Source: Shouchella clausii (GTDB lineage: Bacteria; Bacillota; Bacilli; Bacillales; Bacillaceae_D). Taken from it: 64,000 nt of DNA. Below, in pieces: positions 8,952 through 17,794 of this stretch. The notes below the pieces were generated by a model that was not told where the DNA came from, did no database searches, and saw nothing but the letters and a program-made list of their open reading frames with translations. The position numbers and the translations under genes were made by a program. How positions within the stretch are numbered: position 1 is the stretch's first letter; each line of letters starts with the position of its first letter. Where the stretch lies: positions 434,001 to 498,000 of the forward strand of contig NZ_BCXJ01000004.1 in assembly GCF_001598215.1 (NCBI RefSeq), read 5' to 3'.

Positions 8952-8981
8952 GGAGCATAGGGCGTTTTCTCCCCTAGCTCC
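8952..8981. terminator. hairpin just after acoC
   Basis: The stem GGAGC-TAGGG/CCCTA-GCTCC lies 13 nt past the acoC stop. On the plus strand it is followed by TTTT; on the minus strand the T-tract is weak. Confidence 0.55.
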
Positions 8982-8993
8982 TTTTATTCATAC

Positions 8994-10226
8994 TTAAAGG
9001 ATGAGCAAATTTGGATTTTCGACATATTTAACAACAGCATCTAAAAATTGTGCCGCTAACACACCGTCAACAATTTGATGGTCAAACGTCAAGCTGAATG
9101 GCATTTTTTGAACAGGTTCCACTTGACCGTCTTCTGAAAGAGCGAGTTCCTGTTGCAATGAGCCAACGCCTAAAATGCCCGTTTCTGCTGGATTTAAAAT
9201 TGGCGTAAAGTATTCTATGCCGCTCGCGCCTAGATTCGTGATCGTGAAAGTCGAACCAGACAACTCATCTGGATTGCTTTGGCCCCTTCTAGCATTTGCG
9301 GCGATTTCCTCAATCTTCGTTGCGAGTTGGCCGATCGATAAATGGTGAGCATCACGAATGACAGGGACGACAAGTCCATCGTCCAGCGACGTTGCAATCC
9401 CTAAATGAACATTTTCAAATTCTGTAAGCTGCCCATTCTCATAGCGGCTGTTCATGGCGCCAACTTGCTGGAGAGCAAGTATGGTCGCACGGGCAAGAAG
9501 AACCGTCACACTCAATTTCAACTGTAGCTGGTGAGACTCTGATTCTGTCTTCAATAAACGCCGAAAGGCAAGCAGTGCATTTGCATTGGCTTTACGATGC
9601 AATGTAAGTTGAGCAGTATTGTGCAAGCTGGCGCGCATATTACGGGCTATCGTTTTACGGATCGGAGACAGGCCTTCCCCTATGTCGTCTAAGTGCGCCA
9701 CTTGCGCATTTTCGTTTGCTGCTTGTTTTACTGCTTGGGTTGATACTTGGTTTGATGCTTCTCGCAATATATCACGCTTTGTAATGCGCCCGTTGCCACC
9801 TGTACCTTCCATTTCTTCGATGTTTACGTTATGTTCTTTTGCAAGCTTCCGTGCCAATGGCGTAATAAAAATACGTCTTTCGCCTTTCTTTTGAACTTGT
9901 TTGACAGGCGCTTTGCTTGCCGTGTCTGTTTCTAATGACGATGATTGTGACGCAGTTGGAGGAGTTGCAGCAGTTTCCGTTATTTCTTCTCCTTCTTGGC
10001 CAATACGCGCCAACACTTCACCGACTTTCATGACTGTATCTACTTCTCCGTATCTAGCTAATAATATACCGTCTTCTGGTGCCTCTAGCTCTTGTGTTAA
10101 TTTTTCAGAGCTAATTTCCACAATTGCCTCGCCTTTTGTAACTGGATCACCAACCTCTTTACACCAATTGACAATCGTCCCTTCAGACATGGTCATCCCT
10201 AGCTTCGGCATTACAATTTTACCCAT
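8994..10226 (-). CDS. acoC: acetoin dehydrogenase E2, dihydrolipoamide acetyltransferase
   Basis: A 410-residue E2 subunit. It has an N-terminal lipoyl domain with the lipoylated Lys in ISSEKLT (Lys42), a Pro/Ala/Ser linker, a peripheral E1/E3-binding domain at about residues 125-165 (FITPLARKLAKEHNV...GTGGNGRITKRDI) and a catalytic domain ending in the HxxxDG site (FDHQIVDGVLAA). The ATG at 10226 follows GGAGGAGGTGAATGGACTG; an in-frame TTG upstream would overlap the SD. It is the last gene of the operon and transfers the acetyl group to CoA. Confidence 0.9.
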   Translation of the reverse strand: MGKIVMPKLGMTMSEGTIVNWCKEVGDPVTKGEAIVEISSEKLTQELEAPEDGILLARYGEVDTVMKVGEVLARIGQEGEEITETAATPPTASQSSSLETDTASKAPVKQVQKKGERRIFITPLARKLAKEHNVNIEEMEGTGGNGRITKRDILREASNQVSTQAVKQAANENAQVAHLDDIGEGLSPIRKTIARNMRASLHNTAQLTLHRKANANALLAFRRLLKTESESHQLQLKLSVTVLLARATILALQQVGAMNSRYENGQLTEFENVHLGIATSLDDGLVVPVIRDAHHLSIGQLATKIEEIAANARRGQSNPDELSGSTFTITNLGASGIEYFTPILNPAETGILGVGSLQQELALSEDGQVEPVQKMPFSLTFDHQIVDGVLAAQFLDAVVKYVENPNLLIL

Positions 10227-10256
10227 CAGTCCATTCACCTCCTCCAAATTCCATGT

Positions 10257-11300
10257 TTACTGTTTTAAATCTGCAATAATTTCATCTGCCACGCGTAATA
10301 CTTTAGCAGCATCAGGAATATACGCCTGCTCCAAATTCGTCGCAAATGGAACAGGTGTATTCGGTGCACAGACCGTTTTAATCGGTCCATCTAAGTAATC
10401 AAATGCTTTATCTGCAACGACTGAGGCAATGTCAGTCGCCGTGTTGTTATGAGGGTTCGATTCATCTATCACAATTAAACGCCCCGTTTTCTTGATCGAA
10501 TCAATGACCGTCTCCTCATCCCAAGGGGCGACAGTCCGTAAGTCAATCACTTCGGCTGAAATGTCTTCTTTTGCAAGCGTTTGAGCCGTTTCTTCTGCTA
10601 CCTGCACCATTTTTCCAATCGCTACGATCGTAATGTCCTTTCCTTCGCGAATCACATTGGCTTTGCCTATTTCAACCGTATAGTAATCCTCTGGTACGTG
10701 GCCCTTCATCCCATAAAGCAATTTATCCTCAGAAAACACAACGAGATTATCTTCTTCAACCGCAGCTAGCATCAGGCCTTTGGCATCATAAGGATTAGAA
10801 GGGACGACAACTTTTACGCCAGGTATTGCCCCAAACATACCGTATAACGTTTGCGAGTGCTGGGCAGCCGCGCCTGCGCCTGCACCGTGAACCGTTCGGA
10901 CAGTAAGCGGCATTTTCGCTTTTCCGCCAAACATATAACGCATTTTCGCCCCTTGGTTTAAAATAGGGTCTAACGCAAAGCCGATAAAATCATTGAACAT
11001 GAGCTCCGCAATCGGACGAAGACCTGTCGCAGCTGCTCCTACCGCTGCGCCAAAATAACCATGTTCTGCAATGGGTGTATCAATAACCCGTTCCCTTCCA
11101 AACTCTGTAACAAGGCCCTTTGATAATCCGAAAACCCCTCCAAATGCATCATCATACCGGCCATCATCTTGTACTAAATGGTCGACTTCCGCTCCACCAG
11201 CAACGTCCGTACCAATCAATATGACGTTGTCGTCTTTCCGCATTGCTTGCGCCATCGCCTCATTAATGGCTGTCATAAATGTAACGATCCGTTCTGTCAT
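10257..11300 (-). CDS. acoB: acetoin dehydrogenase E1 beta subunit
   Basis: A 347-residue transketolase-like beta subunit: ALDPILNQGAKMRYMFGG, VRTVHGAGAGAAAQHSQ and VVPSNPYDAKGL are family signatures, and the C-terminal half has the transketolase C fold (DLRTVAPWDEETV). With AcoA it forms the ThDP-dependent E1 heterotetramer that cleaves acetoin to acetaldehyde and an acetyl-lipoyl group. It lies 17 nt after acoA and has the SD GAGGAGGAAC before the ATG. A pyruvate or branched-chain substrate cannot be excluded by sequence alone, but the adjacent acoR favours acetoin. Confidence 0.88.
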   Translation of the reverse strand: MTERIVTFMTAINEAMAQAMRKDDNVILIGTDVAGGAEVDHLVQDDGRYDDAFGGVFGLSKGLVTEFGRERVIDTPIAEHGYFGAAVGAAATGLRPIAELMFNDFIGFALDPILNQGAKMRYMFGGKAKMPLTVRTVHGAGAGAAAQHSQTLYGMFGAIPGVKVVVPSNPYDAKGLMLAAVEEDNLVVFSEDKLLYGMKGHVPEDYYTVEIGKANVIREGKDITIVAIGKMVQVAEETAQTLAKEDISAEVIDLRTVAPWDEETVIDSIKKTGRLIVIDESNPHNNTATDIASVVADKAFDYLDGPIKTVCAPNTPVPFATNLEQAYIPDAAKVLRVADEIIADLKQ

Positions 11301-11317
11301 TTTTGTTCCTCCTCTTC

Positions 11318-12265
11318 TTAAGCAAAAATATCTGTATATAACGATTCCAAATCAGGAAGTGGGCTATTTTGAGCAAATTCGCTCGCTTTTTTAATCGTTT
11401 CCGCTGCCTCTTTTTCAATCTCATCCGCCTGTTCATTCGTCATCCAGCCTTTTTCCACAGCAGTCTTTCGAAATTCAGGAATTGGATCGCGATCACGGTT
11501 TTGATCCCCTTCAGATTTATATTTTTGTTCATCTCCCTCAAAATGCCCGTAATGTCGATAGGTGTCACACTCAATTAACGTTGGGCCTTCACCTGCTTTC
11601 GCTCTGCGAATTGCCTCTTTTGTCGCACTATAAACATCCACTACTTTCATGCCATCTACCCGGACTCCAGGCATATTGTAAGCGGCCGCCCGTTCTGCGA
11701 CCGTTTCAGAAGCACTGGCATAACGGAAAGGTGTTCCCTCGCCAAATTGATTGTTCTCACAAACAAAGATGACCGGCAATTTCAAAATCGACGCTAAGTT
11801 AAGTCCTTCGTGGAATAAACCTTCGTTAGATGCTCCGTCTCCAAAAAAACAAACAGCAACATGATCCTGCCGAAGTGTTTTAATCGTTAGTGCTGCACCC
11901 GCCGCAAGTCCAAAACCGCCGCCGACAATGCCATTAGCGCCAAGCATTCCTTTTTCAACATCCGCAACGTGCATAGAGCCGCCCTTGCCGCCGCCAAGCC
12001 CATCTTTTTTTCCCATAATCTCGGCCATCATCCGGTTAATATCACAGCCTTTCGCAATTGCATGGCCGTGGCCGCGGTGCGTACTTGTGATATAATCCTC
12101 TTCATCCAATAGGACCGAAACACCTGTGGCCACAGCCTCTTCACCTGCGTACAAATGAACAAAGCCTGGAATGATGCCTTCCCCAAACTTCCGGTGTACT
12201 TCTTCCTCAAACAAACGGATTTCATTCATTTTCTGGTAAATCCATAAGGCTTCTTTTTTCTTCAT
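11318..12265 (-). CDS. acoA: acetoin dehydrogenase E1 alpha subunit
   Basis: A 315-residue ThDP-binding alpha subunit. The ThDP motif runs from FFGDGASNEG to VCENNQ (GDG...NN). HRGHGHAIAKG, GGGKGGSMHV and the phosphorylation-loop-like YRHYGHFEGD segment match the AcoA/PdhA group. Its length is closer to AcoA than to the longer bacillar PdhA. It is encoded 26 nt after acoL, with SD GGAGGAGC. Confidence 0.88.
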   Translation of the reverse strand: MKKKEALWIYQKMNEIRLFEEEVHRKFGEGIIPGFVHLYAGEEAVATGVSVLLDEEDYITSTHRGHGHAIAKGCDINRMMAEIMGKKDGLGGGKGGSMHVADVEKGMLGANGIVGGGFGLAAGAALTIKTLRQDHVAVCFFGDGASNEGLFHEGLNLASILKLPVIFVCENNQFGEGTPFRYASASETVAERAAAYNMPGVRVDGMKVVDVYSATKEAIRRAKAGEGPTLIECDTYRHYGHFEGDEQKYKSEGDQNRDRDPIPEFRKTAVEKGWMTNEQADEIEKEAAETIKKASEFAQNSPLPDLESLYTDIFA

Positions 12266-12291
12266 TTTTGCTCCTCCTTCAATGAAGTTTC

Positions 12292-13644
12292 TTACTGGTG
12301 AATAGCTCGTTTACTAAACGCCAGTGCACTTTCGCCAATAACTTCAGCAATGGTTGGGTGTGCATGAATCAATGTTTGTAATTCTGAAATGGTCCCTTCT
12401 GATACTCGGACGGCCAGCAACTCTCCTATTAGCTCAGTTGCATGTTTCCCAACAATGACTGCACCGAGCAGTTCACCGTATTTTTTCTCCGTAATTAGCT
12501 TTACAAAGCCAGATGTGTCCCCTTCTGCGAGCGCTTTCCCATTCGCGGCATTTGCTGAAAATGAGACTTTGACATCGTAACCTCGTTCTTTCGCTTCTTT
12601 TTCACTCAAACCGAAGGAAGCGATTTCAGGATTTGTATAAACACATCGGGGGATGCCAAGTTCGTCAATTGGCTGTTGCTTTATCCCTGCCATATGTTCG
12701 ACAGCCGCAATGCCTTCCGCACTCGCTGCATGAGCCAATTCATATTTGCCAATCACATCACCAATTGCATAAATGCCCTTTTTACTCGTTTCATAATATT
12801 GATTTACTTCGATGAAACGATTGTTTTCGTCTTTTTGTAAGTTCAGCGCATCCGCCAATTCCGTATTAGGACGCCTTCCAGCTGCCACGAGCAACCGTTC
12901 AAATGGAAAAGTAGCATTTGCCGTGCGGACAAGTCCTTGTTGCACATGTTCAATAGCGACATTTGTCTCGATTTCCACGCCTCGCTGTTGCAACTGTTCT
13001 TTTACAATAGCCCGTGCCTCTTCATCTTCTGTTTGCAAAATATCCGGTGCCACTTCTAAAATCGTCACTTTTGTACCAAACGGAGAGACTGCGAATGCAA
13101 GCTCGACAGCAATCACACCCCCTCCAATGATGACAAGCGATTTTGGCAGCGATGTTTGTTGAAAAAACGTATCCGTCGTCATATAATCAATCGTTTCTAG
13201 GTGGGCAATCGGTGGAATAAACGGTTTTCCCCCTGTAGCCAGTAACATGTTTTTACTTTGAATGATGTGACCATCACAAACCAGTCGTTGCGATCCATCA
13301 ATCGTTGCCTCTCCTTGGAAAAACGTAATGCGATTTTTCTTTAGCAAGTGGGCAATGCCTGTCGATAAGGATTGAATAATGGTGTTTTGTCGCCGAAACA
13401 GTTTACGATCATCTACTTGGACAACAGATGTTTCAATCCCCCATTCTTGTGCTTGTCGAATTTCCTCAAGGCGTCCCCCGTGCTGCAGCATAATCTTGGA
13501 AGGAATACATCCGCTATGCAAACAAGTTCCTCCAGGTTTGCCCCGGTCAATGAGCGCTACGGTCATGCCTAGCTGAGCGGCTCGAATGGCCGCCACATAA
13601 CCTCCAGGACCAGCGCCGACAACGGTTAAATCAAATGATTTCAA
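12292..13644 (-). CDS. acoL: dihydrolipoamide dehydrogenase E3 of the aco complex
   Basis: A 450-residue flavoprotein with GAGPGGYVAA (FAD dinucleotide loop), redox disulfide GGTCLHSGCIPSK, NAD loop IIGGGVIAVELA, FAD site GIYAIGDVI and the catalytic His-Glu dyad in HAHPTIAEVIGE. It is the first gene of the operon, so the order here is L-A-B-C rather than the A-B-C-L of B. subtilis. The start MKSFDLTVVGAG is preceded by AAGGAGGGAGAAGGGATTGAA; the usable codon is about 10 nt after the SD. Confidence 0.9.
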   Translation of the reverse strand: MKSFDLTVVGAGPGGYVAAIRAAQLGMTVALIDRGKPGGTCLHSGCIPSKIMLQHGGRLEEIRQAQEWGIETSVVQVDDRKLFRRQNTIIQSLSTGIAHLLKKNRITFFQGEATIDGSQRLVCDGHIIQSKNMLLATGGKPFIPPIAHLETIDYMTTDTFFQQTSLPKSLVIIGGGVIAVELAFAVSPFGTKVTILEVAPDILQTEDEEARAIVKEQLQQRGVEIETNVAIEHVQQGLVRTANATFPFERLLVAAGRRPNTELADALNLQKDENNRFIEVNQYYETSKKGIYAIGDVIGKYELAHAASAEGIAAVEHMAGIKQQPIDELGIPRCVYTNPEIASFGLSEKEAKERGYDVKVSFSANAANGKALAEGDTSGFVKLITEKKYGELLGAVIVGKHATELIGELLAVRVSEGTISELQTLIHAHPTIAEVIGESALAFSKRAIHQ

Positions 13645-13707
13645 TCCCTTCTCCCTCCTTAGTCTTTCGTGTTAATTGATTGACAAGACACTCTCCTTTC
13701 CGCCCAA

Positions 13708-13722
13708 AGGCAAGCGCTTTCT
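13708..13722 (-). promoter_or_regulatory. cre-like CcpA site downstream of the aco promoter
   Basis: GAAAGCGCTTGCC contains the core AAnCGnTn of catabolite-responsive elements, with two mismatches at the ends by my count. It lies about 20-30 nt downstream of the sigma-54 -12 box, a position suited to blocking initiation when glucose is present. CcpA control of aco is known in B. subtilis; binding here is inferred. Confidence 0.5.
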
Positions 13723-13739
13723 TTTTCGTAAATCAATCA

Positions 13740-13756
13740 TGCAATTTTCATGCCAA
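13740..13756 (-). promoter_or_regulatory. sigma-54 (-24/-12) promoter of acoLABC
   Basis: The minus strand reads TTGGCATGAAAATTGCA. This fits TGGCACG-N4-TTGCA with one mismatch (T for C) and exact GG-to-GC spacing. It lies about 95 nt upstream of acoL, just downstream of acoR, which encodes a sigma-54 activator. Confidence 0.85.
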
Positions 13757-13818
13757 CTATTCGGTTTAGCACAGCCCTTTGTTTACCGCATTTTCGTGGT
13801 TGCTGTCGAATCCTGTTA

Positions 13819-13846
13819 TGTATCATCTGAAACAGCTTTTGTATCA
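13819..13846. promoter_or_regulatory. candidate AcoR upstream activating repeats
   Basis: TGTATCA occurs twice with start-to-start spacing of 21 bp, i.e. two helical turns, about 65-105 bp upstream of the -24/-12 promoter. This is where a sigma-54 activator would bind. A CTGTT...AACAG inverted pair overlaps the first repeat. Confidence 0.45.
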
Positions 13847-13865
13847 ATGTCTCAGGAACCAAAAA

Positions 13866-13906
13866 AAGCGTAGACAAAGTGTTTAGCTGTCACTTTGTCT
13901 ACGCTT
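13866..13906 (-). terminator. acoR terminator
   Basis: A 16-bp perfect stem (AAGCGTAGACAAAGTG and its complement) with a 9-nt loop is followed on the minus strand by a run of seven T. It separates acoR from the acoL promoter. Confidence 0.92.
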
Positions 13907-13910
13907 ATAC

Positions 13911-15854
13911 TCAGTGGCGTTCAATGCGATGTTTTTTTAGTTTTCTGTAGATGGTAGCCCGAGACATGTTCAAAGAAGCTGCTGCCTTTGTTACATTGCC
14001 TTCTTGCTGTTCAATCGCCTGCAACAGTTTTTGTTTTTCATGCTCATCACCTTGTGTTTGTGAGTATAAGCTATCCGGTAAATGGTGGGGATGGATGATA
14101 TCGCCGTCCATCACAAACATCGCTTGCTGTAGTACATTTTTCAATTCTCTTATGTTTCCCGGCCAATGATAATTTTCGAGGAGACTTAACGTTTCCCGGG
14201 TTAAGCTGATCGTTTGTTTTCCAAATTCCTGACAAAGAGCAGGTAAAAAAGATTGAATTAACGCCGGTATATCTTCAATCCGTTCTCTTAGTGGCGGAAG
14301 TTCCATTTGCAGGACACATAAACGATAATATAGATCTTCACGAAACGTGCCTTTTTGCACTGCTTCCTTTAAATCTTTATTCGTAGCAGATAAGACTCGT
14401 ACATCGACAGGGATCGGCACGCTTCCACCGATCCGCATAACGACCCGTTCTTCTAAAATACGTAACAAATGGATTTGTAAATCCAGCGGCATATCGCCAA
14501 TTTCATCTAAAAAGATGGTGCCACCATTTGCTTGTTCAAACTTTCCTGCACTCCCTTTTGCTTTACTGCCAGTAAAAGCACCTGCTTCATAACCGGACAG
14601 CTCACTTTCTAGCAAGCTCGGTGGAATCGCTCCGCAATTAATAGCAACAAATGGTTTGTCGCAACGGTCACTCGCTTGGTGGATCGCTTGCGCCAGCACT
14701 TCCTTCCCTGTCCCCGTTTCTCCCGATATAAATATAGTAGATTGTAAGCACGCAGCTTTTTTCGCTTGCTTTAATAGCGCCTGAAATGTTGGGGACACGC
14801 CGATCATATTGGAAAAACTGTAACGCGTTGTCGTCTCTTTAGGAGACGGCTTCTTTTTGTTCACCACTCTATAATCTTCCTGAAGAAAAATGACAACTCC
14901 ATAAATATGGTCTTGAAACCGGACAGGGTGAATTGAAACTTGATAGCGTTTATTTGTTGATCCATCTTTAATCTGTTCATTTACTATTTGCTGGCCATTT
15001 GTCCGAACTTTATCTACTAGTGCCTTTAATTCAGTAAAGCTGGCTATGGACGTCTCGTTTCGAAACCGTTCGCTTCGACTCGCACTCTCATTTCGGGTCA
15101 GAATTTGATCACTTAAATCTACAGACAACACGATTTTGTCCATCTTTTCGAGTGCTGTGTTTAAAAATAGGTTATGCCGTAAAGCATATTCAAAAAAATG
15201 GCGCTCGATCGATAGAGCCATATTTTTCGCTTCAGCCAGTGCATAACCAATCGAATGGCGATGAACATCACTTGCATTACCTGCGAGATTCACAATGCCT
15301 AGTAATTCTTTTGTAAAAGGCGTTAAGATCGGAAAAGCGACACAGTACCAATCGTGTACATTTTCACAAAAATGCTCAGAAAACAAGACTTGAGACGATT
15401 GCTTCGTTCTCAGAACCATCCCAACTGCATTTGTGCCTGCAGACTTCTCGCTCCAAGTTCCACCTGCAAAAATATACCGTTTCTCTGCTCTTTTTAAAAC
15501 GTTTTTTTCCCCTACAGTTTTCAAAATCGTTCCATCTTTATCGGCAATAGATAGGACCGTCTTCGAGTCATCAAATAAATCGAGCAGCTGCTGAATGCGG
15601 GGGGATGCGTAAGACAACAACTGCTTATTGTGTTTTAATCGAATGGCAAGCGTCTGATCGTTTATGACTTCGTTTATTTGGCTTTGAAACGGATTAACCC
15701 CTAAATCTTTAGATGTTTCCCATGAATGAGCAATCTCACTTCTCAATTCACTTTGCAAGATCCCCTCATTCCTTAAATAGCGACTCCAAGCAGTTTTAAC
15801 AGAACCGTTGTACCATTCGGCATTCAAAATTGCTCTGCTCATTTGTTGGTTCAC
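13911..15854 (-). CDS. acoR: sigma-54-dependent activator of acetoin catabolism
   Basis: A 647-residue enhancer-binding protein. It has an N-terminal GAF-like sensor (about residues 60-215), a PAS-like segment (about 235-325), an AAA+ domain (about 348-575) with Walker A GETGTGKE at 378-385, the sigma-54 contact loop GAFTGS at 425-430 (the usual last residue is Ala) and Walker B GGTIFLDEIGD, then a C-terminal Fis-type helix-turn-helix (GNVTKAAASLNMSRATIYRKL). It lies directly upstream of the aco genes on the same strand but is separated from them by a strong terminator. Acetoin is the likely inducer by family. Confidence 0.92.
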   Translation of the reverse strand: MNQQMSRAILNAEWYNGSVKTAWSRYLRNEGILQSELRSEIAHSWETSKDLGVNPFQSQINEVINDQTLAIRLKHNKQLLSYASPRIQQLLDLFDDSKTVLSIADKDGTILKTVGEKNVLKRAEKRYIFAGGTWSEKSAGTNAVGMVLRTKQSSQVLFSEHFCENVHDWYCVAFPILTPFTKELLGIVNLAGNASDVHRHSIGYALAEAKNMALSIERHFFEYALRHNLFLNTALEKMDKIVLSVDLSDQILTRNESASRSERFRNETSIASFTELKALVDKVRTNGQQIVNEQIKDGSTNKRYQVSIHPVRFQDHIYGVVIFLQEDYRVVNKKKPSPKETTTRYSFSNMIGVSPTFQALLKQAKKAACLQSTIFISGETGTGKEVLAQAIHQASDRCDKPFVAINCGAIPPSLLESELSGYEAGAFTGSKAKGSAGKFEQANGGTIFLDEIGDMPLDLQIHLLRILEERVVMRIGGSVPIPVDVRVLSATNKDLKEAVQKGTFREDLYYRLCVLQMELPPLRERIEDIPALIQSFLPALCQEFGKQTISLTRETLSLLENYHWPGNIRELKNVLQQAMFVMDGDIIHPHHLPDSLYSQTQGDEHEKQKLLQAIEQQEGNVTKAAASLNMSRATIYRKLKKHRIERH

Positions 15855-16079
15855 TGTTGTAGCCTCCTTTAATGGAAAAAAATCGATTGCCAGAACGTCA
15901 ACTGGAGATACGATCTTCTAAAACGATCATACTAAATAGTCCCGCAAAGAAGGAAGCGTTTTCTTGAATTTTCTTTTCATCTATTTATCATCACTCGATG
16001 GTTATGGTTATTTTCACTATGACCCCCCTATAAATACAGAGAATCAAAAAAACAAATGTCTGCTTGTAAACAAAGGCCG

Positions 16080-16784
16080 TTACCACCCCACCGTCAATAA
16101 AATTGTCCCCCCAACCGGGACCACAATCGAAACGATAATCGCACATAGGATCATTGCAATTGAAGAAATGGCCCCTTCTGCTTCAGAATGCTCAAGCGCT
16201 TTTGCCGTTCCTATTGCATGGGCACTAGCGCCAAAAGCGACGCCTCTGCCAATAAAGTGTGAAATATGAGTCCATTTTAACAAAGTGCCTGAAACAATTG
16301 CGCCTGTTAGTCCGGCGATTGTCACTAAAATCGCTGCTAGTGTTGTATTTCCATTTAAAAGCGCCATTATATCCATCGCCACTGGAGCAGTGACGGACTT
16401 CGTCAACAAAGGCTGAAGAAACGCCATTTTTAATCCAACTAGTGCGCCAAGCATAAAGCCACTTGCGACGCCAAACAACGCCCCAATTGTAATGCTAATG
16501 ATGAGGGGGCGAAAGTATTTCTTAATGAGCGGTAACTGCCGGTACAAAGGAATTGCCAATGCAACTACAGCCGGTCCAAGGAAGGACGATATCCAGCTCA
16601 CCGCCTCCTGATAATGTTGATATGTAATGCCGCTAAGCAATAAAAATAAAACGGAGATGGCTGTCGTTACAAGCAAAGGCAAAAACAACAGCGTTTTTTT
16701 CCGTTTATAGAGGGCAACTGCAGCCAAAAAGACGACAAGCGTAGCCCCACTAGCGGCCAAGGTGGTGGTTAGATTGTTTAGCAC
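16080..16784 (-). CDS. lrgB: LrgB-family membrane protein (pyruvate facilitator subunit B)
   Basis: A 234-residue, Ala/Gly/Leu-rich protein with about seven membrane segments and the LrgB signatures FLGPAVVALAIPLY, KSVTAPVAMDI and GRGVAFGASAHAIGTAKALE. The start is GTG at 16784 behind AAAGGGGAA and overlaps the end of lrgA by 35 nt. In B. subtilis the homologous YsbAB (PftAB) moves pyruvate. Placement beside acetoin catabolism genes fits an overflow-metabolite role rather than lysis control. Confidence 0.88.
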   Translation of the reverse strand: MLNNLTTTLAASGATLVVFLAAVALYKRKKTLLFLPLLVTTAISVLFLLLSGITYQHYQEAVSWISSFLGPAVVALAIPLYRQLPLIKKYFRPLIISITIGALFGVASGFMLGALVGLKMAFLQPLLTKSVTAPVAMDIMALLNGNTTLAAILVTIAGLTGAIVSGTLLKWTHISHFIGRGVAFGASAHAIGTAKALEHSEAEGAISSIAMILCAIIVSIVVPVGGTILLTVGW

Positions 16785-17154
16785 GGGCCGATTCCCCTTT
16801 CTCCTCTTTCGTTGCTAATAATTGCCCAACATAACCACTTACAACCATGACTGCACAAGTACTTACGATTGTAACACCGACCAACAATAAGCCTTGCGTA
16901 GAAAACAAAGCAGGCTCAGCGATAATCCCGACTGTTGTCGGCACAAAGAAAAGCGGTAAAAATGCAAGAAAAGCCAATGCCCCGTCTTCTAGCCACTTGC
17001 TTTTCACCACGCCTGTAACGAGTAGCACGAACAATAGCATCATGCCGACTAAGCTTCCTGATAGTGGAAGATGAAGAACAGCAGCAAGCCCATTGCCAAT
17101 GCTATTAAAGATGAATAACCCAATAATTTGCAAAACAAAACGCAGCCACTTCAC
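16750..17154 (-). CDS. lrgA: LrgA/CidA-family membrane protein (pyruvate facilitator subunit A)
   Basis: A 134-residue holin-like protein with four hydrophobic segments and the family signatures LHLPLSGSLVGMMLLF and FFVPTTVGII. The GTG start at 17154 overlaps the thpR stop as GTGA, and its own end overlaps lrgB, so thpR-lrgA-lrgB are translationally coupled. It should work together with LrgB in the cytoplasmic membrane. Confidence 0.88.
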   Translation of the reverse strand: MKWLRFVLQIIGLFIFNSIGNGLAAVLHLPLSGSLVGMMLLFVLLVTGVVKSKWLEDGALAFLAFLPLFFVPTTVGIIAEPALFSTQGLLLVGVTIVSTCAVMVVSGYVGQLLATKEEKGESARAKQSNHHLGR

Positions 17155-17711
17155 CGCTCTTCCCTACCTAAAAACGGAAACGAACGGACTTCCTCATATT
17201 TCGGAGTTTGTCCAGTAACGGTTTTATACAAACACAAGCGCTCAACTTTTTCTAAGCAATCAAAACGAGACGGCGGCTTTACGTAAGGCTTTCTATGAGC
17301 CCATTTGCGGGCTATTGTGACATGGGGGGAAAACGGACGGCTGTCGACTGGATAGCCAAGTTGCGACAATAACGATACAACTTGGGCATGTTGTTCTACT
17401 AGCGTATCTCCTATTGGATTAGGCTTCATGTAAAAAATTCTCGGCCTGTCTTCTTTGCCGAATGTCCCATATTCGCCAAACTGCAACACAAACGGTGTGA
17501 ACGTTGCAATCAATCGTGCGAGCTCTTTTTCCGTTTCTGCCCATTTTTGCGCTTGTAAGGAACCAAAAAAATGATAGGTTAAATGATAATCAGCCGGATG
17601 GACCCATTTTTTAAATCGCTCTTCTTGGACAAAGCGACAAGTATGTGAACAAATGGCCGATTGAATGTCGTCAGAAAGGGGCAAAGCTAAAAAATAGTGT
17701 GGTTCGTTCAT
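17151..17711 (-). CDS. thpR: RNA 2',3'-cyclic phosphodiesterase (ThpR/LigT)
   Basis: A 186-residue 2H phosphoesterase. The two catalytic H-x-T motifs are visible at His43-Leu-Thr45 (YHLTYHFFG) and His130-Val-Thr132 (SPHVTIARKW). It corresponds to YtlP of Bacillus, which likewise neighbours the cysteine-synthase-like ytkP. It is the first gene of a coupled operon with lrgAB. SD AGGAGGAC lies before the ATG. Confidence 0.9.
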   Translation of the reverse strand: MNEPHYFLALPLSDDIQSAICSHTCRFVQEERFKKWVHPADYHLTYHFFGSLQAQKWAETEKELARLIATFTPFVLQFGEYGTFGKEDRPRIFYMKPNPIGDTLVEQHAQVVSLLSQLGYPVDSRPFSPHVTIARKWAHRKPYVKPPSRFDCLEKVERLCLYKTVTGQTPKYEEVRSFPFLGREER

Positions 17712-17794
17712 GTTGTCCTCCTAAGCGTTCAATAAGCTGGCTTGCCTTATTTATGTTAAACTAAATAAATGGAACTTTAAAGAGGTGATTACTG

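Larger units (their letters stand above)
8581..8993. other. intergenic region with hairpins, no gene seen
   Basis: About 410 bp. It includes an imperfect palindrome at about 8625-8655 (CAACCTTTTCAGTT / AACTGGAAAGATTG) and two hairpins downstream of acoC, listed separately. Open frames here have no SD. Confidence 0.5.
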
